NCBI GenBank assembly: GCA_013399855.1
Contig: VXAY01006699.1
Coordinates: 308,866 to 372,865, forward strand
DNA length: 64,000 nucleotides
Reading direction: 5' to 3'
From: Oxyruncus cristatus
Lineage: Eukaryota; Chordata; Aves; Passeriformes; Cotingidae
The notes below the pieces were generated by a model. It did not search any database. It had not been told where the DNA came from and worked only from the letters and a program-made list of their open reading frames with translations. Shown here in pieces: positions 39,201 through 48,169 of the stretch (within the stretch, counting starts at the first letter, position 1; each line of letters begins with the position of its first letter). The translations under genes and the position numbers were made by a program.

Positions 39201-39605
39201 CAGAAGAAGAGACTGTTCCTCTCCATTGTCACTTGATAATTTTTTGTTTCCATTTTACATATGTTTCTTATTACATAGATTCTGCAGACTCAGTCTGGAC
39301 TTTAGAAGGCAAATTAACTTCATCTTCTTGCCTCATGTTTAGTTAAATAGGATCCACCAAATCAAAAGTTAGATTAGTTTAAAATATTTTTTTTAATTTG
39401 GTTTAATAACCGCTGATTATTTCTGACATTTTAAATGCAGATTTTGTCATTCTTGCTTGGATGGACTTTCAATTTAAGGGTCTAGTCATTGTGATTATTT
39501 ACTAATTTAATTGTGTGTTCCAGTGGTATTTGCACTACCCCAGAATCTCATGTCTAACACTTTTTTTTATAGGCATAAACAGAGTAATAAATTATTGTAT
39601 GATAT
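33300..39605. other. stretch without supportable genes
   Basis: AT-rich. Open frames are 60-123 codons without domains, and overlapping frames occur on both strands at about 35312-35621. A TATAC/ATGTATAT alternating tract lies at 37797-37860. A patch at 38440-38590 is less AT-rich and contains an ATGCAAA octamer-like motif; it could be a conserved element but cannot be judged from one genome. Confidence 0.5.
37797..37860. repeat. alternating purine-pyrimidine TA/TG-rich tract
   Basis: Interleaved TATG, TATA, CATA and TACA steps form a degenerate dinucleotide tract with short inverted repeats (for example ATGTATAT opposite ATATACAT). Such tracts are prone to slippage and unusual DNA structure. 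The Tyr/Met/Ile-rich end of an overlapping open frame comes from it. Confidence 0.75.
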
Positions 39606-39621
39606 ATTATCATCCTCTGCT

Positions 39622-40078
39622 TCGGATTCATGGGGCCTCATCTGGAGTGCTATGTCCAGCTTTGGACCCTGCAGTACAAGGGACATAATGTAAAGACAGC
39701 AAAAGGCTTCTGAGATGATGAGCACATGGTATTGGAAGAAAGGAGAGGAAAGGACATAAATGTCCTCTGTCCAGAAGGGATTTATAGAGAAAAAAAAGCC
39801 ACACCCATTTCAGGAGTCCTTCATCAATGTAAGAGCAAGAAACAGACTCCCCAAAGGAAATTCTTGCTGGATATAAGGAAAAAGATATTTTCACAGTGAG
39901 CATGGTTATACCTGGAAAAGGGTTGATAGAGAGATTTTGGATCTTCATTGCTGGAGATTTTAAAAACTTAACTGGACGGAGCACTGTGCAGCCTACTCTA
40001 ACTCCTAAGCTGTCCTTGCTTTCAGCAGAGATTGGACTACATGATCTGCAAAATTCCTTTCCAACATGAATTATTATG
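39622..40078 (+). mobile_element. CR1 LINE, 5'-truncated, about 450 bp
   Basis: The plus strand starts in the pol C-terminal region ('tggggcctcatctggagtgctatgtccagc', the stretch encoding the LEY/VQ motif). It continues through the sequence encoding the LDIRK motif (positions about 39865-39890) and finishes with 'gattggactacatgatctgcaaaattcctttccaacatgaattattatg', the standard CR1 3' end. Frameshifts and stops are frequent, so no long sense frame survives; the long open frame on the opposite strand (39628-39984) is antisense to the element. A short A run at about 39790-39797 is probably a later expansion. Confidence 0.9.
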
Positions 40079-40079
40079 T

Positions 40080-41430
40080 CACTCTAATGACTACTCCTTC
40101 CATTTTTTCCTCTACAGATTACCCCTCTTTGCCTTCCTCTATTCTTTTCCTTCCATTTCCTTTTCATCTGGTTCTTCACTTGCTCCCTTCTTTTGTTGCT
40201 CTTTCAATTTTTCTTCTATAGCATTACATCATATTTTACTTTTCTTTTGCTTTTGTAATATTTCTCCAACACTCCTGTAAAAGCTCTATAAGGCAGGCAG
40301 GAAAGAAAACCACTGAGGGGAAAACATATAACAAAAATACAGAGAGATTGGTTAAAAGGATGTACAAGTCTCATTCCCCTCAGTTGCTGACAGGTAACTT
40401 CTGCAGTAGCCCGTGGGTCTACCTACTACCCTTCCACTTTTTCTTCTTTCCTGTACTGAACAGGTGTTCTTTTCCTACCTTTGGAACCCTGGAAGTGTCT
40501 GCCTAATAGCCCCAATATCTAACTCCTGTACCCTTTTTGATATTACTTTTATACCTTCCTCACTCAGCTTATGTCTCTGTCTCTTTTTCTACTCAGTGTG
40601 CTTGTCCTTTCAGGTCCTTTTAAAGGTTCTCATTTTAAGCTCATCAAGTCTATCTAGTTTTAGATATATCTTTTCAGTCAGTAGTCCAATATTCCACTCA
40701 TGATTGCGGTTTTTAAACTAAATTCTCTGTACCAGGTTTTCCTTGAGAGTCTATGTGCTTATGACAATTCCAAAAACTTATGGGAAATCCAAATGTGATC
40801 ATTTTTTCATGGCAAAAAAAGAAACTGACCATTCCACTTGCAGAAAAATATTTCCGCAAAATTTCAGTGCATTGCATGGGAGATCAGAAGTCAAAAAAGT
40901 TAAGCTTTTTCAGTAAATAACTGTAAAAATTTGTTATATTTTGTCATTCTCAGAAGTGGTCAGAGTGTATTTATGGAAACCTCATGAACTAAAGTTGCCT
41001 CAAGGCAGACACCTGGCATGGGAAATTGTAGCAAGAATAGTTAACCTCTCTAAAGCCTATAAGTAGTTGAAAACTGCATGTAGAATATGAAGGTAATTAA
41101 CAGAGGAGAAACATTTCTAATTTGGCTTATAATTTATTGTTGCATAATTTTATTTTTGTTTCAAATGTAATGTGTTTAGAGATTCTATTCCTTCTCCCAT
41201 TTACTGCCAATCTCACCCTGGACACATGCCAATATTAGTGCCTTGATCAATGTCTAAAAACACAACTGTCAGTTTTCTGGGTTTTTGTATTCTGACATAA
41301 TTTCAAATTCTATTTTTCTTTACCTTTTCATCTCACTTGATAATTACATTTTTCTTTTTTATCCAGTTGACTTATTCCATCAGCTATCCTTTTTCTAATT
41401 AATTTGTACTGTGACCTTAATTTTCAGTTT
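40080..41430. other. no recognisable gene; T/C-rich patch
   Basis: The first 650 bp are strongly pyrimidine-rich on the plus strand (many CTTT, TTCC and TCTT steps). This produces Phe/Ser/Leu-rich open frames at 40032-40280 and 40413-40703 that look membrane-like but reflect composition. The remainder is ordinary AT-rich DNA. Confidence 0.5.
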
Positions 41431-42012
41431 CATAGAGTAGAATCATAGAATCATTAAGGTTGTAAAAGATCTACAAGATTGATTCCAACCTTTGATTGAA
41501 CATCATCATGTCACCAAAATTGTATTGCTGAATGCCATGTCCAGTTGTTTCTTGAACATTTCCAGGGATGGTGAATTCACCACCACCCTGGGCAGCCTTT
41601 TCACTGCTTAGTGAGCCCTTCAGTGATAAAATTCTTCCTTATGTCCAACCTAAACCTCCCCTGGCACAGCTTCAGGCTTTGTCCGCCTGTCCTGTCACTA
41701 GAGGCTTGGTAAAAGAGGCTGACCCCACGCCCCTCCTTCCCCACACCTCCACACCTGCCTTCCCTGCTACAACCTCCTGCCAGGTAGTTGTAGAGAGAGA
41801 TAAATCTCCCCTTGGGCCTCCTTTTTTCCAGGCTAAACAACCCCAGTTCTCTCAGCTGCTCCTCATATGACTTACTCTCTAGACCCTTCATCATCTCTGT
41901 TGCCCTTCCCTGGACACACTCCAGTGCCTCAATGTCTTTCTTGAAGTGAGGAGCCCAGAACTGGGCACAGTACTTGAGGTGTTGCCTCACCAGTGCTGAT
42001 TACAGAGAGACA
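41431..42012 (-). mobile_element. CR1 LINE, 5'-truncated, about 580 bp
   Basis: The left edge has the reversed tail (ATAGAATCATAGAATCATTAAGGTTG), followed by the diagnostic 'gccatgtccagttgtttcttgaacatttccagggatggtgaattcaccacc' region and the pol C-terminus. The right edge stops in 'cctcaccagtgctgattacag', so the copy is strongly 5'-truncated. It shares family and orientation with the 24.8 kb copy but is an independent insertion with a different truncation point. Confidence 0.95.
41601..41990 (-). pseudogene. CR1 ORF2 (pol) C-terminal fragment
   Basis: The 129-codon minus-strand frame begins near the motif '[20 protein letters not shown]' and continues with '[17 protein letters not shown]', '[12 protein letters not shown]' and '[11 protein letters not shown]', in the order expected for the end of CR1 pol. 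About a dozen extra glycine/arginine-rich residues sit between the 'YNYLAGG' and 'SLF' parts compared with the 24.9 kb copy. This suggests a small in-frame insertion from a C/T-rich tract at about 41723-41770. The frame carries on past the usual end and is not a functional protein. Confidence 0.9.
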
Positions 42013-42845
42013 TTTCATGTCCATATACAGTAACTTCCACAGATAATAAAGTAATTTCTTTACCTTGGGTGTGTCTATGATTTTTCATGTTATAAATTTT
42101 ACATGCAATAAGAATATCTTACAGTGTTGCTGCAGCTATTTTTCTTTTAGATAAACTCCAATGGCTAACTTTTTTATGGCTTAACCCAGGCCTTACTGTT
42201 CAAGCTCTTATTAGTTACCTGCCTCTCTCTCTTTCTTCTATGGTCTTGAAATTAATGTTCTGGTAAAATAAAGCAAAAATATGTTACTATGTTTCTTATG
42301 CTCTCTCATTCCTCCCTTCACATCACTGAGGATTTCTCCATTCAGCACTGTACCGAGGGTTTTAAAGCATTTCCAGGAAATTTGTTGTTCTGGCCTCAAG
42401 CTGAGTTTTGTCTCTAAATTGAATTAAATCTCAAATTCAAGACAAGCCATTGCCTTCCTGCATTTTGCTACTAAAAAAATCCAGGTTCTCTTCTTAATCT
42501 TTCCAAATATTGACTGTATCTTACTGTTTTATAGACATTTAAGGGACAAAAATCATGAAAGTGCTCCAAGTAAAGAATGCAGGAGAAGAAATACATCCAT
42601 TATTATTGTTCTTTCCAGAGACATACTAAGTGAAAAAGTCGCTGAAGTCAATTGGACAAACCCTGAAAATAGAGAACTCGCAGAACTTGGTTATTATTTT
42701 ACTCATAACAAATGAACATAAGTAAAGAAATATATTGAATCATTTAACCAGGAATACACAACTATGAGTAATCCTGACTGCAAACAGTGTTTCTGTGCAT
42801 GCACATATGCAGACAAACATAGAGATGCATGTTTATATGTAAATA
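42013..42845. other. no recognisable feature
   Basis: AT-rich sequence without a gene or a repeat I can name, lying between the 41.4 kb CR1 and a CR1 tail with a microsatellite. Confidence 0.5.
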
Positions 42846-42854
42846 GGCTTGTAC

Positions 42855-42896
42855 ACTGGATGGTTATCTTAGGTCCCTCCCAACTGAAATGTTTTC
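42855..42896 (+). mobile_element. CR1 LINE 3'-tail remnant
   Basis: The phrase 'ggatggttatcttaggtccctcccaactgaaatg' is a diverged version of the CR1 3' terminus ('ggatgatctTagaggtcccttccaacctgaaatg'). Only about 40 bp survive before the pentanucleotide array begins. The position fits the array having arisen from the CR1 ATTCTATG tail. Confidence 0.65.
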
Positions 42897-42959
42897 TTTT
42901 CTATTCTATTCTATTCTATTCTATTCTATTCTATTCTATTCTATTCTATTCTATTCTAT
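42897..42959. repeat. (ATTCT)n pentanucleotide microsatellite
   Basis: About twelve consecutive CTATT/ATTCT units are present, essentially perfect, ending at CTATC. The array directly follows a CR1 3' end, whose normal tail is ATTCTATG. Loss of the ATG part and slippage would give this unit. The array length is probably polymorphic in the population. The repetitive FYSIL peptide predicted here is an artefact of the array. Confidence 0.97.
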
Positions 42960-42960
42960 C

Positions 42961-43685
42961 ATGTAAAAGATTATAATTAATATTGTGAGATTTAAGTATA
43001 ACTTATGAAAGTATATAAATGAGTAGAAACTGTCTAGATCTCTCTTACAATCATAAAGCATAAGTACGAAACAAAGAGTGGTAATCTGCAATCACCTTGC
43101 CTCAGGAAGTATTCAAGAAAACATTCAAAATCAGAAAATCACAGAGATATCTAATTTTGTTCTTTTTTTTCAAGGCATTGGTAGTACATGGGCCTTGAGT
43201 GATGACCATTGCCCTACAATATAGTGAACTTTCCATTAAGAAGGAGATGCTGCACACATTATAGAGATTTTTTTTTTTGTGTGTGTCATTTCACATCTAC
43301 AGTACTAGAAGAACTGATAAGTCAATCTGTATCTTGCTTTCATGTTAAAGATCTCAAATACATATGAAAGTAGATTTCTGGGAGTGGTAAGGGCCAAAGG
43401 AGAACAATGAAGTGATAAATAGTGCTAGTAATCCCAAATATGCTCAAGAAACACTTCCCACTTTCAAAACAGAGAGTTTGTGTAAAGTTGATCAGCTAGA
43501 ATATGACTAGTGAAACATAATGAAACTGTTCAATTTTCAGTGTGTTCATCAGACCTCAGAAAAAGTATTCAGAATAAAATTTGAGCAAGGTTTCATAATT
43601 CTCTTCAAAGATATATACAAGATATCTGCACAATGACAACTCATTTACAGTACCTTTTCCCTCCAATTTTTTGGATAATTTCCAT
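42961..43685. other. no recognisable feature
   Basis: AT-rich sequence with a short T/TG run at 43268-43286. No gene or repeat family can be named. Confidence 0.5.
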
Positions 43686-43689
43686 TTTT

Positions 43690-43842
43690 AAAAAAACAAC
43701 AAAACAAAAACAAACAAAAAAAACCAAACAAAAAACCAAACAAAAACCGCCCAAAAACAAACACACAAACAAAAAAAAACCCACACACACACACAAAAAA
43801 AAAAACACCAAACCAAACCAAACCAAACAAAAAAACCCAACA
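43690..43842. repeat. A/C-rich low-complexity tract
   Basis: The tract comprises 150 bp of AACA, CAAA, AAACC, CACACA and A runs. It includes four ACCAA/CCAAA units at about 43806-43828 and a short CA run at about 43780-43794. The strand asymmetry (almost no G or T on the plus strand) is striking. Lys/Gln/Asn/Thr-rich and Phe/Cys/Val-rich open frames over it on the two strands are compositional artefacts. Confidence 0.95.
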
Positions 43843-43844
43843 CT

Positions 43845-46690
43845 TAAAAAGACTGACCCATGACATACAACCAGCAAAGAATTAATACCAGCTGTCATCA
43901 TTGAAATAAAAGAATGGAAGCATAAATCCACGTCAAGCACAGCTAAAATCTGTTAAGACTTTAACAAGGTACCAATATCTCTGATGAATACCCAGACTGC
44001 TCAATACGTAGGAATAGAGGAAAAATAAGCAAGAAAAAGTAAGAAAGTTTCTAATTCCCACAGCAGTTGAGAATATTAACTTAACAATGTCTCTTGGGGG
44101 CAGTTGTCTCCATGATATATCTTTTGCAGGTCAAAGAAAACATGATTATTAGAGAAAGCCCTGGAATCAGGCATCAATTGTTCCATGCTGCAACAGGGAC
44201 TACAATAATTTTTTGTATGTATTGATTCAAAGCTACTGAAAATTCTAATATTATTATTTCTGTATAGGGATTTTTCAAGCTCTGTAATTTCCAACTATTA
44301 ATCTTTCATATTCTGACAAATATGGTATAGTCCAGGGTTAAAAAAATATACTTAATATCACTTTATTTGATATAACCTCTGTTTCCAATTGATGCAGAAC
44401 CCCTCAAAGCAATGAACTCTCTCGTGCCTTCTGAAAGAATAGCAGAAATACAAACTATACAAACAAAATACCCCAACTCTGACTCGAAAACTTAAAAAAA
44501 AATTGTAATAGAAGCAACTGATTTGAAATAAAGAAAAAAGTCATGGACATTGTATAACATTATGTTCTGCAACCCCGGTAGCTTTATTTTTTTTTATGCA
44601 TTTGAAAAATTCCCTAATGAGTAAAATCAGAGAAATCAAAGCTTATTGTCTTCAATTTTATTAATAACCACACTCCCAAAATCAAGGATGTGCCCATTTG
44701 AAGGGAAGGGACAAAAAAGGAGATCAGAGACTAATGTTGCTTCATCTCAGCAGTCAATACAGACACATGTAAACTGGATGTTGTATTGTAGGCCAAAACC
44801 TACACTAAGCTTCAGGGTGAGTAGATATTGTTTATATTTTATATATTTATATTTCATATATTGATTTTTTTTGTTATCTGTTTCTAAAGTCTAAACACTT
44901 CTTATCCTTTTCAGTTGGTCAGGTTTTTTTTGTTTGTTTTATTTTAAGTGGTAACTGGTTAAGTTATGGATGTTCACCTTAAGGGACTATTGGAAATGTC
45001 ATGTGGAATAGTCAAATCTGAGCCTACCATGTGTGATTAACCACATCCATAACTGTTTCTTCTAGACTATAGATTTCCTGTGCAGCCTTGGTCCATTATA
45101 TGCTTTTTTTCACAGATCAGCATACTCCTTATATACTCTTTATCCCCTCAGTCATTATCCCCTCAGCCACCGCTTACCTGTTGTCTAGACAAGAGAGGAA
45201 TTTACTTGTTTCATGAGTCAGCTATTTTCTTCCATTTACTCTTGCAGGTTGAGATATTTTCTGTATTGCCTATGTAAAATATGAGAGCAGTTTAATTTCA
45301 TGCAACATAACATTATATGCAAAGTGGCTTCAGACAGTAACAGTGTTGCAATTCCATAATTCCTTTCGGATTTTTCTCCTTTATGATGTCATGAGATATT
45401 CCTTCAGCATAGCTTTAATGAGGTGAATGATTTAAATGTCTTATTGTGACAACCTAATGCATAAAAAGCTATAAAAATATATAAAATTGGAATATTCTGA
45501 GCATATTCCAAAGCAAAACCAGCCACATCAGTAAAGAAATAGGTACTGGTATGTTTTTCTGAAAAGAGGAACCATATATTACGAGAAGCAAAGTAGTCCC
45601 TGTTGGAGTATTAGGAAGTCTGGGATTTTATGTTTGGTTCTTATGACTAAAGCATTTATGGCATCGTAAGAACTGCTTAATGAATGTACTGCCTAGTAAT
45701 ACTCCACAGGGCATACTTTATTCTCTTCCTATTACTGCTTTTGTCTCTACAGAAAATTCTACAAGCTTGCTGTTAAGAAAGCAGAACAGTTCCTGATCAT
45801 GTATGTTTATTAAAAATGGTTGATCATGGAGAATACCAGTGGATGGAATGATTCAGACTCATCCAGATATTTTACAGGTAATTACACACAAATGAGAACT
45901 AGTGACTTCTGGGGTTTTCTGCATTTTTGCATATTATACTTGATAATATATTGGTGTGCATTGAAACAGCTTTATAACTACTTCTCAAACGTTCCTGGAG
46001 GTGATCTGATGGATAGGTTCATGTCTTTAGATTTTCCACAAGTTAGTAATTTATGATAATTTGTTCTTTTCAATCACCCAGGAATTGCTTCCTTTTTTGT
46101 CGGTTAAATTGCTAGCTCCAGTATGGCAAAATAGTTAAGAATCTTTTATTCTGTCTTTCTTGGTTTAACTTTTATACCCAGGACTTTAAGTTCTTTTTAG
46201 TTCTATTATATTACTTGGCAATTTAATGCTTTAAAGCAAGTCTCATTCTGGACTAATTTGCTATATGCAAGTTACCATGTACAACAGAACAATTGGAGCA
46301 TTTCAGCAGAGTGAAACCAATCCCACTGAGTATTTTATAAGTACATGATACGCAATGTGTGATTTATTTTTTTTTTTATCAGTGTAAGGTTTGATTTTTT
46401 TTTTTAATTTTTTATTTTATATTCAGAGCAGCACCAGTCTGGTCTAATAGACTGACGTAGTAGGAGTACTCTAGATGTACTTCTGAAGCACATATTTCCA
46501 TTTACCTCTCATCAGAAACATATCAAGTTCATGCACTCCAAGATTGGCTTCCTGGAAACAGGAAGCACAGGAAGAAGAGATGATCAAGAAATTTGCTTCA
46601 AAAATGCTTGCTGGATCCACATTCTAACTTTAAAGCAGCTGCATCTATGTGGGACAAATTCAGGCACAAATTATTAAAAAGTGTGTTCTG
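43845..46690. other. no supportable gene
   Basis: AT-rich. Near 45750 there is an acceptor-like TTTGTCTCTACAG followed by about 20 open codons, and 'TTTTACAGGTAATT' near 45875 looks like a donor, but the frame between them contains a stop. A TATAT-rich tract lies at about 44828-44865, and T runs lie at about 46367-46405. Nothing else is recognised. Confidence 0.5.
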
Positions 46691-46696
46691 ATATGA

Positions 46697-46920
46697 TGTG
46701 ACAAAAAAAATACTAAATTGCACATCTCAGTCACAGTAGCTGCAAAAAAAGAGATAATTTAGCTCATGTGCGAACTACAGGGAAACGTTATAACCTTGGA
46801 AGCCAGGACCTGCCTTGCTAAGATGCAAGAAGGAGCTCTGAGAACATGCAGTGAATGGAGAGTCATTTATATTGAATAAAGCTGCCTTGCCCTCCTCTTC
46901 CTGTGAGATTATTTCCCACA
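46697..46920 (+). mobile_element. possible short retroviral LTR (solo)
   Basis: The sequence begins TGTGACA and ends CCCACA (the TG...CA form of LTRs). It contains AATAAA at 46875-46880 shortly before the end, in a phrase 'gaataaagctgccttgccctcctc' that looks like a retroviral R/U5 junction. GC content rises towards the end. No target-site duplication is visible at these edges, and the 250 bp upstream may belong to the same element. No internal retroviral genes lie next to it. Family not assigned. Confidence 0.35.
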
Positions 46921-47042
46921 TTTTTTTCCTAGAAACTGACTGATGCAGAAAATTGCAGAAATCTCTTTATAGAGATTTTGCTGTTAAAAAGAAATTCACT
47001 GTTGGTCTTAAGGCACTTTAAATTTCTTTTGCAGTGTGTAGG

Positions 47043-48165
47043 GTTGGTGGGTTGACCCTGACTGGACAACAGGTGCCCACCAAAGCCACTCTATGACTCA
47101 CCTCGTCAGCTGGACAGGGGAAAGAAAACATAATAGAAGGTTGAGATCAGGACAGGACAAGATCACTCATCAGTTATCACAATGAGCAAAACAGACTTGA
47201 GGAAATTAGTTCAATTTATTACCAATCAAATCAGAGAAGGATAATGAGAAATAGCACCAAATCTTAAAACACCTTTTACCCACCCTTCTGTTCTTCCCAG
47301 ACTTAACTTCACTCCTGAATTCTCTACCTCCTCCCCACCAGTGGAGCAGGGGAATGGGGAATGGGGGCTGTGGTCAGCTCATCACACATTGTCTCTGCTG
47401 CATCTTCTGCCTCAGAGAGAGGGCTCCTCACACTCTTCCCCTACTCTAGCATGGGGCCCCTCCCATGGGAGACAGCTGTCCATTAATTTCTCCAAGACGA
47501 ACCCTTCCCACAAGCTGCAGTTCTTCAGAAGCTTGTCCAGCATGGGCTCCTTCCACAGGATTCAGTCCTTCAGGAACAGACTGCTGTAGTGTGTGTCCCC
47601 CATGGAGTGACGAGTCCTGCTGGCAAACCTACTCCAGCATGCACGCCTCTCTTCACAGGAGTACAGGTCCTACCAGGAGCCTGCTCTAGCATGAGCTTCC
47701 CATAGGGTCACAGACTCCTTCAGGCACTCAGCTGCTCTAGCTTGGGAGTTGTCTACAGACTGCAGGTGGATCTCTGCTTCCCTGTGGACCTTCATGGGCT
47801 GCAGGGGCAGAGCTGCTTCACCATGGTCTGCACCATGGTCTGCGGGAGCATCTCTGATCTGGTGTCTGGAGCACCTCCTCCCACTCCTTCATCACTGATG
47901 TTGGTGTCTGCAGAGCTGTTCGTCTCACATATTCTCACTCCTCTGAATGCAGTCACTGTTTTCCAGGGGTGTTTTTCCACTTCTTAAATACATTATCCCA
48001 GAGGCGTTACCACCATCACTGATGGTCTTGGCTTTGGACAGTAGAAGGTTTGTTTTGGAGCCAGCTGCATTGGCTCTGTCAGACGTGTGGGAAGCTTCTA
48101 GCAGCTTCTCACAGAAGCCACCTCTGTAGCACTCTCTGATATCAAAACATTGCTACCCAAAACCA
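47043..48165 (-). mobile_element. solo LTR, avian ERVL-like family
   Basis: This 1.1-kb GC-rich block sits sharply inside AT-rich DNA. Its ordered phrases ('ttgaccctgactggacaacaggtgcccaccaaagcc', 'ggagcacctcctcccactccttcatcactgatgttggtgtctgcag', 'gcttctagcagcttctcacagaagccacc') match, from memory, a long LTR family common in neoavian genomes. I cannot verify the exact family name. Read on the minus strand, it has a TATTTAAG TATA-like box near 47985 and AATAAA at 47220-47215, in the right order for promoter then polyadenylation. No gag, pol or env lies beside it, so it is a solo LTR left by recombination between two LTRs. Edges are approximate, and no clear 5-bp target duplication was found. 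Confidence 0.75.
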
Positions 48166-48169
48166 ATAT

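Noticed and set aside
39628..39984. 118-codon minus-strand open frame
   Set aside because: It is antisense to a plus-strand CR1 element.
40032..40703. Phe/Ser/Leu-rich open frames that look like membrane proteins
   Set aside because: They lie in a pyrimidine-rich tract; composition alone produces these residues, and there is no splice or start context.
43633..43940. Lys/Gln/Asn-rich and Phe/Cys/Val-rich open frames on opposite strands
   Set aside because: They are direct translations of an A/C-rich low-complexity repeat.
45730..45880. Exon-like interval between an acceptor and a donor
   Set aside because: The plausible frame after the acceptor hits a stop well before the donor; the other frames also contain stops.
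47341..48129. Several plus-strand open frames of 60-82 codons
   Set aside because: They lie inside the GC-rich solo LTR, where stop codons are rarer; no retroviral or host domain is present.
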